Shown here: in pieces, positions 25,270-34,602 of the stretch | Numbering within the stretch: position 1 is the first letter of the stretch | Layout: each line of letters begins with the position of its first letter | DNA from: Ancylomarina sp048268005 | Lineage (GTDB): Bacteria > Bacteroidota > Bacteroidia > Bacteroidales > Marinifilaceae | Length of the DNA stretch: 64,000 nt | NCBI GenBank assembly: GCA_048268005.1 | Contig: JBLWWJ010000001.1 | Coordinates: forward strand, 124,001-188,000 | Reading direction: 5' to 3' | Notes under the pieces: generated by a model | Databases searched by the model: none | What the model was told of the DNA's origin: nothing | The model's input: the letters and a program-made list of their open reading frames with translations, nothing else | Program-made: the position numbers and the translations under genes

Positions 25270-28200
25270 ATGAAAAGGAATTTAAATATACTACTAGTCG
25301 GTTTTATTAGTCTGATCTTGATGCTTTCAGCTTGTGAGAAAGACAAGCTAAAAGATATAAGTGAAGAAACTCAGAATGGGATACAATTATTATATGAGGA
25401 CGGGGAAATAATGCCCGTGACTCCTGATGTTATTTTGCCTGAAGGGTCAAATGTGTCTGTAGAAGATGTGAAGGTGAGTTCTATGATTTCTGATGGAGCT
25501 GAGGTTATTTTCTCCGAAGTTCCTACCCTTGTATTGGGCGAGGACGCAAATGGAAACACCCTATTATTGGCGTACGCTATACCTAAAACAGAGAATACTG
25601 AGTCAAAATCAGGAACATTAAAAACAGCTCCATCAAATCTGGAACTCTCAATTAAATCAAGTGCTGTGGCTTTGGTGATGATGAGGATAGGGGCAGTTGA
25701 TCCTCAATCTAGAACACAATTAGTTGAGGAGATTGTAAAGCATTCTGCTTTTCCTGCTTTGGTCGATGAGATGGAACAACAGTTTGTGCAAAAGCCTTCC
25801 TTTTTGGATGAGGTAATGAATCACGAAACTATAGTAGCTGCCGTTCGAAGCATATCGAAAGATGTATTCGATGCTTATATTCTAGAATTACAAGCATCTA
25901 GCAAGTCTGCTGTTCAAAGACTAAAATCATCGGATACAAAAAAATTAAAATTATCTGGTGCTATTGATAATTTTTGGAGATGGAGTCCTTGGAAAAGCGA
26001 GGAACCTTGGTATTGGTATGGTGATGCGAATGCCCTTGATGTCACCCTACCACCTTTCCTTGCTAAATCACTAAAGAGTAACATTGAAGATGAAGAGAAG
26101 CGTTTCGCAATCGGAAATCCAACGAATATAAATTACATCGCTGATATTTACGAGGCTGATACGGATAAGTTTTTGGATTATCGTTATGTTGGTCGTAATT
26201 CAACCTTTATTCAAAAGACTGTTAATTCATACGCTGCACAAACGCCAATTTTAACTGATGTCAATTTTGATGAGTTTGAAGAAGATAAGGTTTATAAAAT
26301 ATCTATTAAAAAATGTTTGACTCAAGATCTCGAGAAGTACTACCATTGGGGATGTTTGGGGTCTCATGTTTTTCATGTAGCCGAAAGTGCTTTAAATATT
26401 GTTGCTGATGGAGGTCCATTGGGGATTGTGGCTGAGGTGTTTACTTCTAAGCATTCTGTGCAAATAATCGTTGGTGCGGCAGAAGCCTCTTTGTCTAGTG
26501 TTAATGTAGGAGATTTTGCAAGTGCCAGTAATATTGCGTCATTACTTGAGACCTGTGTGACAATTTTAGCGGATGAAGGAGTGAGTCTTTTATTAAAGGA
26601 TAAGATCAAATCCAAGAGTAAAGATATTGTAAAGAAATCTGTCACAAAACTAACGGCTAAGCTAACTAATCCGGCAGGTTGGGCATTAATGGCTTTTGAG
26701 GCAGTAAATGATTTTGTACCCCTTTCTGTGAGTTTAGTGAGTGCCCCTGCAAAAGTAGATTACTACGTCAACTGGTCAAATGGGACGGTCAGTGAAGAGT
26801 ACACCCCACTTTCATTAAAATTAACAAGTCCTGATGATTTAGCTAAATTCAACGAGAGTTCTGTTACTTTATCTTGGGAATCAACTGGTAATAGTTTTGA
26901 TGTTTATTGGGGCACAGAGGAACCCTTGGTTGAGATTGCTTCAGGCATTACAACCAAGCAATTTATTAAAGAAGACCTCACTGCTGGACAAACCTATTTT
27001 TGGAAAATTATTGCTCACGATGATTTCGGTATCGATATTGAAAGTGAAGTCAGAAGTTTTAGTTTCGTTGATAATACTGGGGCTCCTGAATTATTAGCAT
27101 TTTATCCACTCACAACCGATGCCAAGGATTATTCCGGAAATGGACATGATGGAACACCTTATGGAGGACTTAGTTTTGGTAGTGCTGGAGCTTCTTTCGA
27201 TGGAATTAATGATAGAATTCTTTTAGATAATTCATTAATTCCACAAAACAACTATACCGTATCTATGGTTATAAAAGCCGATGTCACTAATGAAGCAACA
27301 TACCATGATTATTTGTTCTTTGCAGGAACAAGTTCAACATATATGAGAATTGCCTTGAGAAATGATAAATTACTATTTTCAAAGACAGATAACTCCCAAC
27401 AGTATTTAGATATCGAAACTCCCTTTTCAGATATTTCGAACAACCATTTTCTGACTTTAACATTTAAAGATAACGTTCTTAAAGCATATATTGATGGAGT
27501 ATTTTTATCAGATGAAAATATTGCAACTTTAGGTATAAATAGTAAAGGAATTGCAATAGGTGGTCATGCTAGTGATAACAATTATTCTTTTAACGGATAT
27601 ATTAAAAATGTTTCTGTATATAATTCAGCCCTATCAGACACTCAGGTCACAGAATTGCACAATAATAATGGTGTGCCAGAAGGCATAACATTACCCAACA
27701 CAGATAATGGAGAAGTAAACCTTACAAATGGTCTAGTCGCCTATTATCTCTTTAATGGCAACGCCAATGACGTAAGTGGCAATAATTATGATGGTGATTT
27801 AGGGGCAGGTGCTCAGTTTAGTGAGGGGAGTGATTCTGGGCATTTGGATATAAATAGCCAAACCGATAGTTATGTAGCCATAAATAATGAAATTTTAGAT
27901 AAGGCTCAGGATTTTTCAGTTTCTGCAATCGTAAAAATCAACAATACTAATAAGTGGCATTCATTCTTGAGTGGCGCTAACCCACAAAGAGATAATGAAT
28001 TTCATTTAGGGTATAGTATGGATGAACGTAATGGTTGGTATCTTATAATTGGTAATACGTTGCATACCTTTGATGCAAGTAACTACCAACTTAACGATAT
28101 GGTATTTCACCATATTACTGTAACAAGAAGTGGTGATAAAGCTAATTTGTTTATAGATGGGGAAAAGATGGGGAATTCTATTACGGTTTCGGATAAAATA

Positions 28201-29028
28201 CTCGAAATCCCATCAGGTGGTTTATTTGTTGGTCAGGATCAAGATTGTGTAGGAGGATGCTTTGTCGGTAGTGAGAGTTTTAATGGTAGCATTTCCAAAT
28301 TGAGAATTTACAATAGATCCATTAATGAAAATGAGGTGACTAAATTGTCTAATGAACTTCCAACTAGCAATAACGAAATTAATTTAACTGCCGGTCTAGT
28401 CGCCTATTATCCTTTTAACGGCAACGCAAACGATGAAAGTGGCAATGGAAACGATGGTGTTGTTAACGGCGCATCATTAACTCAAGATCGTAAGGGCAAT
28501 ACAAATTCTGCATATAGTTTTGATGGGGTGGATGATTATATTGAGATTCCTCATTCGGATGAATTTAATTTAACTGAATTTACTTTAATTGCCTGGTGCC
28601 GAATTTCAGAAACTGGGGAGCATGGGGCTAGACTTATTCACAAATGGAATAATAATAGTTCTTGGAATACTTATAATTATGGTTTAGGATTAGGTTCCAA
28701 TGGATATGGTATTGTAGGATTTAAAAACTTACAACCAAATGTGCAAGGTTTCGGTATTGAAGGAAACACTAACAATAATGATAATAGTTGGCATCAAATT
28801 ATTGGATGTGTTAAAGGAGGTGAATTTATTAAGATTTACGTTGATGGTGTGCTTGAAGAATCAAACGAAATAACTGCAGTACCAGAACATGCCAACAGTC
28901 CTATCCGAATCGGTAAAACTGAAGATAGTATTAACTGGTATGGTTGTCCTAAAGGAGATATAGATAATATTCGTATTTATAATCGAGTTCTTAATGCCGC
29001 TGAAATTCAGATGCTTTATGAGCAATAG
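25270..29028 (+). CDS. Large surface lipoprotein with three LamG-like domains
   Basis: This 1,252-residue protein starts with a lipoprotein signal (LILMLSAC, Cys22). The first ~500 residues are not recognised. A fibronectin III-like segment (about 515-600, SVTLSWES...GQTYFWKIIAHD) follows. Three concanavalin A/LamG-like domains occupy the rest, each opening with a variant of AYYPFNGNANDESGNGNDG and containing FDG..D and YIDG/YVDG signatures. Such domains bind glycans or proteins. The protein is probably on the outer surface and used for adhesion or glycan capture. The upstream small lipoprotein is its operon partner. Confidence 0.8.
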   Translation: MKRNLNILLVGFISLILMLSACEKDKLKDISEETQNGIQLLYEDGEIMPVTPDVILPEGSNVSVEDVKVSSMISDGAEVIFSEVPTLVLGEDANGNTLLLAYAIPKTENTESKSGTLKTAPSNLELSIKSSAVALVMMRIGAVDPQSRTQLVEEIVKHSAFPALVDEMEQQFVQKPSFLDEVMNHETIVAAVRSISKDVFDAYILELQASSKSAVQRLKSSDTKKLKLSGAIDNFWRWSPWKSEEPWYWYGDANALDVTLPPFLAKSLKSNIEDEEKRFAIGNPTNINYIADIYEADTDKFLDYRYVGRNSTFIQKTVNSYAAQTPILTDVNFDEFEEDKVYKISIKKCLTQDLEKYYHWGCLGSHVFHVAESALNIVADGGPLGIVAEVFTSKHSVQIIVGAAEASLSSVNVGDFASASNIASLLETCVTILADEGVSLLLKDKIKSKSKDIVKKSVTKLTAKLTNPAGWALMAFEAVNDFVPLSVSLVSAPAKVDYYVNWSNGTVSEEYTPLSLKLTSPDDLAKFNESSVTLSWESTGNSFDVYWGTEEPLVEIASGITTKQFIKEDLTAGQTYFWKIIAHDDFGIDIESEVRSFSFVDNTGAPELLAFYPLTTDAKDYSGNGHDGTPYGGLSFGSAGASFDGINDRILLDNSLIPQNNYTVSMVIKADVTNEATYHDYLFFAGTSSTYMRIALRNDKLLFSKTDNSQQYLDIETPFSDISNNHFLTLTFKDNVLKAYIDGVFLSDENIATLGINSKGIAIGGHASDNNYSFNGYIKNVSVYNSALSDTQVTELHNNNGVPEGITLPNTDNGEVNLTNGLVAYYLFNGNANDVSGNNYDGDLGAGAQFSEGSDSGHLDINSQTDSYVAINNEILDKAQDFSVSAIVKINNTNKWHSFLSGANPQRDNEFHLGYSMDERNGWYLIIGNTLHTFDASNYQLNDMVFHHITVTRSGDKANLFIDGEKMGNSITVSDKILEIPSGGLFVGQDQDCVGGCFVGSESFNGSISKLRIYNRSINENEVTKLSNELPTSNNEINLTAGLVAYYPFNGNANDESGNGNDGVVNGASLTQDRKGNTNSAYSFDGVDDYIEIPHSDEFNLTEFTLIAWCRISETGEHGARLIHKWNNNSSWNTYNYGLGLGSNGYGIVGFKNLQPNVQGFGIEGNTNNNDNSWHQIIGCVKGGEFIKIYVDGVLEESNEITAVPEHANSPIRIGKTEDSINWYGCPKGDIDNIRIYNRVLNAAEIQMLYEQ

Positions 29029-29069
29029 ATAAAGTAATTTATTACCATCTTCGGTTTTTTCATTATGTT

Positions 29070-29098
29070 GGTGCTCTCACTTTTTTAGTGAGGGTACC
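29070..29098 (+). terminator. Hairpin after the LamG lipoprotein
   Basis: GGTGCTCTCAC and GTGAGGGTACC pair over 11 positions with two G-U, with a T-rich loop. It lacks a T-run after the stem. It resembles dispersed hairpin C, so it may be a repeat that also acts as a terminator. Confidence 0.45.
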
Positions 29099-29188
29099 AA
29101 TAGCTACAACTTGGTAGCGTTTAATTTTTTGTTGGTTTACTGCCTCGTCTTTTCAACTTTCTCCTCGTAAGTTAATTTACTTAAAAGT

Positions 29189-29322
29189 GGAAATAAGGCG
29201 TTCTCTCCTCGGGCTGCTGCAAAAAGTTCGCCAGGGGTTTCCAAAATCCTGTCGGCTGTTCCACTGTTTTTAAACCTCATCCTTTCTACTTTTTATTTAA
29301 AGAGGTTCCACAGCCAACAGGC
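29189..29322. repeat. Dispersed repeat B, copy 2
   Basis: A shorter version of the block at 20436-20613, it shares the GGAAATAAGGCG start, the AAAAAGTTCGCCAG core, CCAAAATCCT and the TTCCACAGCCAA end. Confidence 0.75.
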
Positions 29323-29355
29323 ATTTGTTACCTAAAGTTGCTATCTCATTAGAAT

Positions 29356-29396
29356 ATTTTCGGAGTCTCACTTCAGTTGAGGCTCCGAATAAATTT
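29356..29396. repeat. Dispersed hairpin repeat C, copy 2
   Basis: It has the same arms, TTCGGAGTCTCA and TGAGGCTCCGAA, as at 20712-20754, with a shorter loop. Confidence 0.7.
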
Positions 29397-30427
29397 AGTC
29401 CTTAGTTTTTTTATTGTCGCAACCCTGTCATACTTTTCGCGCTTCGCCCTTCGTCGTTCACAGCAATTCCCGGCCCTTTTTTCTCGTGCCAGTTTATAGG
29501 TGTTTAATTGGTTTTAGTAAGGGGAGGAGAGTTGTGTAATGATTAGCTGTAATTAGTTAAGATTCACCAGAACAAAAGTGCCTCCATTGCTCATTTTAGG
29601 CTCGCCTGCTAGGTCGGCCGCTATCGGTTTTTGTCATCTTTTTTGAGAGGCCACGGACAGAACTTGCTCTTCGTAAAATAATGCGATCTCCACCACTGGA
29701 AATCTAATATTGAAAATGATAAGTTATAAATTTCCATTGTTTTAAAGGAGAGTCCACCGCATATTTTAACTCCATCGCAAGCCCTTTACCTACACACCTG
29801 GGCCAAGGGTAATTACTGCCCAATATGTTTCATGATTAGTATTGATCAGATGAGGATATGAAACATAGCTGAACTTGCCCTCCACCCAGTTACAACCACC
29901 CAGCCTCAAAAAAGCCGCCAAAACCCGCTGGCTGTCAATCACGAGTGCCTTGTTTTACTTGCCAGTCACGGCCTCCCACTCGCAGACGGCTCGCGCCTTT
30001 TATGAAGCCTTGGCTTAATGACCACCAACTAACCCCACCACCACCCATTTTTAATGCAGGCATTAAAAACAAAAAAATGAAATAATAGTAGGTCATGTTT
30101 GTTGTAGCAGGTAAAGTCCTCTTCATTTGACCTTTCAGACCTTTTGACTTTATCCTTTAACCTTGTCACTCTTGATCAGGGATCAATTCCTCCTACCTGA
30201 TAAACAAGGTATTCCCTTGTCAGTAACATTTGAATTCTTTTCCCCACGCACTAACTTTTTATCTTTCTTATCAAGTCAAGGTCGGGGCCTTCGGTTTTAT
30301 CCGATTTTTAATTTGTGTCTTTTCCTTTTGGGAATGAAAAATCCGATAAAAACCTTGACAGGCCAACCGCATCGCGGGAAATTTAAAAGATGTTTAACAG
30401 GTAGCAGCAAAAGATCTGCAGGTGATT
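29397..30427. other. About 1 kb without a gene; imperfect long inverted repeat at its right end
   Basis: No convincing coding frame is seen, and the DNA is more GC-rich than the neighbourhood. At 30275-30359, GTCAAGG...GTTTTATCCGATTTTT faces AAAAATCCGATAAAAACCTTGAC, giving an imperfect stem with a bulge of about 12 bases and a ~27-base loop. The region could hold a structured RNA or the decayed end of a mobile element. Confidence 0.4.
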
Positions 30428-30877
30428 TTAGCCGTTAATGATTTCCAGAGCGATTTGCTTGCCCTGATTTTCTGCCTCAGCAATTTTGAGGATGAGCTCT
30501 TTCTCCAGACTCCCTTGTATAATCTGACTGGTCACCCGATGTTTGGCGATGAGGATACAGCCTTCCGTATCCGAATGCCGGTTCCCACCATGAAAGCGAA
30601 TCCCTCTGAATTGAATGCCCATGGCATTCACGCTTTCATCACTTTGATTATAAATCAATGGCATCATCCTTTCATACTTCGGACTGAAGCTCAATTTGAC
30701 CTGATATTGGTAGGCGGGTAGGGCCGTATGACCTTTCACTTTGATGCCAAATGCCCTTACAGTATCCTCAAGCGTATAGCCAAAAAAATGACCATCGATA
30801 TACATTTTCCCCACAGTCGTCTGACTGGTGAATTCTTCTCGAATAATCCTCAGATGTAAAATATCATGTGCTTTCAT
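30428..30877 (-). CDS. DUF5675 family protein
   Basis: The ATG at 30877 gives 149 residues; an upstream ATG at 30895 would add six. The sequence shows the DUF5675 pattern: FGYTLED, a GHTALPAYQY segment, IRFHGGNRHSDTEGCILI and a C-terminal helix. The His/Asp/Cys arrangement in HGGN...DTEGC resembles a small hydrolase or transpeptidase-like active site, and members often occur in phage-derived contexts. It is divergent from a small membrane protein and a DUF6266 gene, a grouping I associate with Bacteroidota accessory cassettes. The role is unknown. Confidence 0.75.
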   Translation of the reverse strand: MKAHDILHLRIIREEFTSQTTVGKMYIDGHFFGYTLEDTVRAFGIKVKGHTALPAYQYQVKLSFSPKYERMMPLIYNQSDESVNAMGIQFRGIRFHGGNRHSDTEGCILIAKHRVTSQIIQGSLEKELILKIAEAENQGKQIALEIING

Positions 30878-31001
30878 AATCAGGTAATTATACAATTTGA
30901 CGCAATTGGGTGCAATGTGCTGTAAATCAGATTAATGGTGATGCTTTTCGACTTTAATGTATGTATTTTAAGTCTATGTTTAACCATTAAAGTCCTTGAA
31001 A

Positions 31002-31247
31002 ATGAAAAATATATCTTCCTTTTTAATTGGCACTGCATCCACAATGGGCATGGCAGAATCCATCGGCATTCAGCCTGACGTTCTTGATGCCGCACAAAAT
31101 ATTCCTGTTGACAGTACCGAAGCCATTCTTTCGGTTGTTGGCGGAACCGTTTCAACTATAGTTGTTGCTTTTTTAAAGCGACTATGGTCGAGAAAAGATA
31201 GAAAACGTGACCGTAAAAAGCGGGAACGTAAAGACAAAAAGGAGTAA
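31002..31247 (+). CDS. Small one-helix membrane protein with basic tail
   Basis: The ATG at 31002 gives 81 residues. A hydrophobic helix (ILSVVGGTVSTIVVAFL, about 42-58) is followed by a strongly basic tail (RKDRKRDRKKRERKDKK). The shape is like small holin-type or membrane-anchor proteins, and the neighbouring DUF5675 gene makes a lysis-related or phage-derived role possible but unproven. The DUF6266 gene follows 77 bases later on the same strand. Confidence 0.55.
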   Translation: MKNISSFLIGTASTMGMAESIGIQPDVLDAAQNIPVDSTEAILSVVGGTVSTIVVAFLKRLWSRKDRKRDRKKRERKDKKE

Positions 31248-31324
31248 GGACAAGTAGGTACCTGCTCCGTACCTGTCTCAATTCTATGTTAACTAACCAT
31301 TTACTAACCCAAATTTTAAATATC

Positions 31325-31948
31325 ATGGGAAAATACAATCAAGGGATCCTGGGCCCATTCACAGGAAAAGTTGGCGCCGTTGTAGGTAGCTCATGGAAAG
31401 GCGTGAATTATATCAAGTCACTTCCAGGTCCGAATGCTTCGAATACTGAAGCGCAGCAAAAACAGAGAAGCCGATTTAAGTCGGTGGTCAGTTTAGCCTC
31501 ATCATTGATGGAGAGTCTAATTCGTCCCGTATGGAATTTATTCAGTGGGAAGATGACCGGTTACAACCTGTTTGTTAAAACCAATATGCCTGCTTTCGAT
31601 GAAAGTGGAACTTTGGTGAACTATTCTGATTTTCATGCTTCGATGGGAGCTTTGCCACTTCCGGAGAATTTGAATATTCAGGATGATGCAGATGTGGTAT
31701 CGGGTATTGAGTTATCCTGGAAAGATGATAGTGCTACTGGAATCGGTAATGCCGATGACAAATTGCATCTTATGGTGATGACTGCAGACAAAGTTCACAT
31801 CTTAAACACAGCTTCAATTCGTTCTGATCAGACGGCCGAAATTACCTTGCCAGTTCCAGCTGGTAATGTTCATGTGTATGCGTTTTTTGGAACTGCAGAT
31901 GGAGATAAATTCTCTCCGGATCTTTACTCATTAGTTGTTCTTTCTTAA
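31325..31948 (+). CDS. DUF6266 family protein
   Basis: The ATG at 31325 gives 207 residues beginning MGKYNQGILGPFTGKVGAVV, the characteristic opening of DUF6266 proteins, which are common in Bacteroidota and often present in many copies. The middle contains NLFSGKMTGYNLFVKTN and the C-terminal half is a beta-rich Ig-like region. An in-frame ATG at 31286 is less likely because it would add an unconserved leader. A strong terminator follows. Function is unknown. Confidence 0.8.
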   Translation: MGKYNQGILGPFTGKVGAVVGSSWKGVNYIKSLPGPNASNTEAQQKQRSRFKSVVSLASSLMESLIRPVWNLFSGKMTGYNLFVKTNMPAFDESGTLVNYSDFHASMGALPLPENLNIQDDADVVSGIELSWKDDSATGIGNADDKLHLMVMTADKVHILNTASIRSDQTAEITLPVPAGNVHVYAFFGTADGDKFSPDLYSLVVLS

Positions 31949-31971
31949 GATTAACTAAATCCATGCATTAT

Positions 31972-31999
31972 GCTGCTGCGTTTTTCGTAGCAGCTTTTT
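31972..31999 (+). terminator. Terminator after the DUF6266 gene
   Basis: GCTGCTGCG and CGTAGCAGC form a 9-bp stem (one G-U) with a TTTTT loop and a T5 tail. Confidence 0.85.
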
Positions 32000-32180
32000 G
32001 TTTTTTAAGAAGTAAAGTGAATAATTTGTTGCAACCATGTTGCAACCGATAATTAGTAGTAACATTATTAGTTAAGTAGGAATGGTCTGATTTTGTCGTG
32101 GTGATAATCAATTAATTGATTTGGTGAGAAGATGCTTGCGTCTAAAAGCATTGGTTTTGTAGGTGTTTTGGGATGTATGA

Positions 32181-32207
32181 AAAAAAGGAAACTCTATTAG
32201 AGTTTCC
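32181..32207 (-). terminator. Terminator of tRNA-Pro
   Basis: On the minus strand GGAAACTCT-AAT-AGAGTTTCC forms a perfect 9-bp stem followed by TTTTTT. It lies 12 bases after the tRNA 3' end. Confidence 0.85.
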
Positions 32208-32219
32208 CTTTATGTTGAG

Positions 32220-32293
32220 TCGGGATGACAGGATTTGAACCTGCGACCCCTGGTCCCCCAGACCAGTACGCTACCGGACTGCGCCACATCCCG
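32220..32293 (-). tRNA. tRNA-Pro (anticodon GGG)
   Basis: The minus strand folds as a cloverleaf. The acceptor stem is CGGGATG with CATCCCG, the anticodon stem CTGGT/ACCAG encloses the loop CTGGGGG (anticodon GGG), and the T arm GCAGG-TTCAAAT-CCTGT is canonical. The discriminator is A. CCA is not encoded. No copy of its 3' end was found to its left that would mark an integrated element. Confidence 0.95.
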
Positions 32294-32411
32294 AATTCTG
32301 TATACAAATATAGTGGCTGGATTAGAGTTCTCAAAAAAAAACAGGAAATAATGACGTTTTCTATTGAATTAATTATTCATTTTATTGATTCATTGCCATT
32401 TGAACAAAATA

Positions 32412-32438
32412 AAAGCTGACCCTTTTAGAGTCAGCTGT
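32412..32438 (-). terminator. Terminator of the aminotransferase gene
   Basis: On the minus strand AGCTGAC and GTCAGCT form a stem with a short inner CT/AG pairing, followed by TTTTATTTT. It lies about 23 bases after the stop codon. Confidence 0.75.
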
Positions 32439-32458
32439 ATCTGTATGAAATTTAGTGT

Positions 32459-33652
32459 TTAGTTTAATCTCTCAATGGCCTTTTTAATTCTGGAAATCGC
32501 TTCGGCCATAGTCTCTTCACTGGTAGCATAAGAAAGTCTTAAACAATCAGGGGCACCAAAGGCTTCACCTGTGACGGTGGCCACCTTAGCTTCATTAAGA
32601 AGAAACAGGCTAAGATCAGTAGGATTATTTATGCTTGTTCCGTTACAACTTTTACCAAAAAGTTTGGACACATCCGGGAAAAAGTAAAAGGCACCATCTG
32701 GTTTTTTGATTTCGAAACCAGGAATTTTATTTAATAGTTCAAAGGCAACTTCTCGTCTTTGTTTGAAGGCTTTTTTCATCTCCAGGGTACACGATTGATC
32801 TCCCCTGAGAGCTTCTGTTGCTGCCATTTGAGCGATTGTTGAGGCTCCTGAAGTCATTTGGCCCTGCAGTTTGGTGCAGGCTTGAGCGATCCAAAGTGGA
32901 GCGGCAATATAGCCAATACGCCAACCCGTCATGGCATAACCTTTTGAAACACCATTGATTATTACAGCACGATCTTTTAATTTATCGAACTGTCCTATAC
33001 TTTGATGACCATCAATATAGTTGATATGTTCATATATTTCGTCTGAAATAATGACGATATTGGGGTGTTTTTCGAAAACTTGAGCTAAAGCACTTAGTTC
33101 CTCTTTTGAATAGATGCTTCCTGTTGGGTTGCTAGGCGAGCTAAAAAGGAAGGCCTTGGTTTTAGGTGTAATGGCAGCCTTCAACTGTTCAGGTGTAATC
33201 TTAAAATTTTGATCTATTCCGGCAGGAATAAAGATATTTTTACCCTGAGCTAATTTTACAATCTCAACATAACTAACCCAATATGGACTTGGAATAATAA
33301 CCTCATCTCCCGGATCAATTACCGACATCATGACATTAAGTATGGATTGCTTTGCTCCATTTGAAACAACAACCTGTTCGGGTGTATAAAACAGCTTATT
33401 ATCTCGTTTGAGTTTGGTGCAAATCGCTTCACGCAATTCTAAAAATCCTGGAATAGGTGAGTAATATGAGCAATTATTATGAATGGCATTATGTGCAGCC
33501 TCCTTAATATGATTGGGGGTTTTAAAATCGGGTTCACCTACACTTAAATTAATCACATCAATCCCTTGTGCTATCATATCTCTACTTTTTTGAGACATGG
33601 CAAGCGTTGGAGATAGCTCCATTGAAGTGATACGATTTGAAACCTTCAACAT
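32459..33652 (-). CDS. Class I PLP-dependent aminotransferase (aspartate aminotransferase type)
   Basis: This 397-residue fold-type I aminotransferase transfers the amino group of aspartate or a similar amino acid to 2-oxoglutarate in the cytosol. The sequence shows NLSVGEPDF (about 35-43), SSPSNPTG (171-178), the Asp of ISDEIYE (about 204) and the PLP-binding Lys237 in SKGYAMTGWR, with a final Arg in RLSYATS. The pattern fits the Ib aspartate/prephenate group. It is transcribed alone, with a terminator close behind and a candidate promoter region upstream. Confidence 0.93.
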   Translation of the reverse strand: MLKVSNRITSMELSPTLAMSQKSRDMIAQGIDVINLSVGEPDFKTPNHIKEAAHNAIHNNCSYYSPIPGFLELREAICTKLKRDNKLFYTPEQVVVSNGAKQSILNVMMSVIDPGDEVIIPSPYWVSYVEIVKLAQGKNIFIPAGIDQNFKITPEQLKAAITPKTKAFLFSSPSNPTGSIYSKEELSALAQVFEKHPNIVIISDEIYEHINYIDGHQSIGQFDKLKDRAVIINGVSKGYAMTGWRIGYIAAPLWIAQACTKLQGQMTSGASTIAQMAATEALRGDQSCTLEMKKAFKQRREVAFELLNKIPGFEIKKPDGAFYFFPDVSKLFGKSCNGTSINNPTDLSLFLLNEAKVATVTGEAFGAPDCLRLSYATSEETMAEAISRIKKAIERLN

Positions 33653-33712
33653 TATGGTTTATTTTTTAGGGTTTTATAAAATAGCTTGATACTTTTGTGG
33701 TAGCCAAATTTT

Positions 33713-33731
33713 CATTTGTCTTACAAATGTA
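33713..33731 (-). promoter_or_regulatory. Candidate -7 element overlapping an inverted repeat
   Basis: On the minus strand TACATTTG (33724-33731) fits the Bacteroidota TAnnTTTG element about 72 bases upstream of the aminotransferase start. It overlaps CATTTGT-CTT-ACAAATG (33713-33729), which could be an operator. No convincing -33 TTTG was seen at the expected distance. Confidence 0.35.
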
Positions 33732-33937
33732 ATGTTTTTAAACACATTTCATATGTTGCTAGGCATATTCAGAGGTTTCAGTTTAACTGAAATTACCTTC
33801 AATTTTCAATTCAAATTGGCATTTTATTGGTGTTGATTTTATTGATTTGAAGTTGTTTAGCTTGATGATTGTGATTTGAGATATGAAACTCATTTTGTGC
33901 TATTTTTATTTAGTATGAATTATAACATTGGCCAAGT

Positions 33938-33955
33938 CGTTTCAAATTTGAAACG
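33938..33955. promoter_or_regulatory. Perfect 18-bp palindrome CGTTTCAAATTTGAAACG
   Basis: The palindrome ends 36 bases before the ATG at 33992 and has no T-run. A perfect palindrome at this position suggests binding of a dimeric repressor. The surrounding 339-base spacer shows no gene. Confidence 0.45.
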
Positions 33956-33991
33956 TAAATTAAGCGATATCATTTACTCAATATCTATACA

Positions 33992-34504
33992 ATGCTTGAA
34001 CTTTTAAAATACACATTACCGGCCTTGGTTGTCTTTGCAACTGCTTATTTCCTGATACAAGCCATGCTTAAAAAGGAAGAAAAGAAAATGAAATTGGATG
34101 TTTTTCTAGATAATCAGAAAACGATTACACCAATACGTTTACAGGCTTATGAACGTCTTATTATTTTATTGGAGAGAATTCATCCGGAATCTTTGGTTGT
34201 TCGTGAAAATCAAGCTGAGATGACCAATCAACAACTTCACCAGGTTTTATTGACGATGATTAGAGGTGAATATGAACACAATTTGTCACAACAATTGTAT
34301 GTAACTCCTCAGGCCTGGATGTTAATTAAAACTGCCAAAGAAAGCCTGGTACAACTGGTGAATGCGGAAGCTTTACAATTAGTGCCTACCGATAGTTCTA
34401 TTAGTTTAAGTAAAGCCATTATTGAAGCCCATATGCAAGATAAGAAATCGGCTCATGCAGAAGCTATTGCTTTTTTAAAGGCTGAAGTCCAGACTTTATT
34501 TTAG
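33992..34504 (+). CDS. Conserved Bacteroidota one-helix membrane protein
   Basis: This 170-residue protein has one N-terminal transmembrane helix (about 7-24, TLPALVVFATAYFLIQAM), then a charged, mostly helical cytosolic part with RLQAYERLIILLERIHPESL, which I recall as typical of a conserved hypothetical family in this phylum. No catalytic motif is visible. It lies upstream of the DEAD-box helicase on the same strand but 98 bases apart with a separate -7-like element between, so cotranscription is uncertain. Confidence 0.7.
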   Translation: MLELLKYTLPALVVFATAYFLIQAMLKKEEKKMKLDVFLDNQKTITPIRLQAYERLIILLERIHPESLVVRENQAEMTNQQLHQVLLTMIRGEYEHNLSQQLYVTPQAWMLIKTAKESLVQLVNAEALQLVPTDSSISLSKAIIEAHMQDKKSAHAEAIAFLKAEVQTLF

Positions 34505-34566
34505 ATTCCGATTACACTTTCTTACTTTAATACTTGTCGATATCAGTCTACTCGGAATAAAATGAT

Positions 34567-34574
34567 TACTTTTG
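34567..34574 (+). promoter_or_regulatory. Candidate -7 element of the helicase gene
   Basis: TACTTTTG matches the Bacteroidota TAnnTTTG consensus and would place transcription about 20-30 bases before the ATG at 34603. A TTG lies upstream at 34534 but further away than the usual -33 spacing. Confidence 0.4.
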
Positions 34575-34602
34575 CGCAAATTTCTATAATAAAAAAGAGA
34601 GT

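Noticed and set aside
30163..30721. Plus-strand frames of 91 and 99 codons
   Set aside because: One lies in the gene-free kilobase with no family signature, the other is antisense to the DUF5675 gene.
29397..32300. Possible integrated element at tRNA-Pro
   Set aside because: No integrase and no second copy of the tRNA 3' end were found to the left.
32225..32419. A 64-codon plus-strand frame starting MTGFEPATPGPPDQYATGL
   Set aside because: It is the antisense reading of tRNA-Pro, a common false gene.
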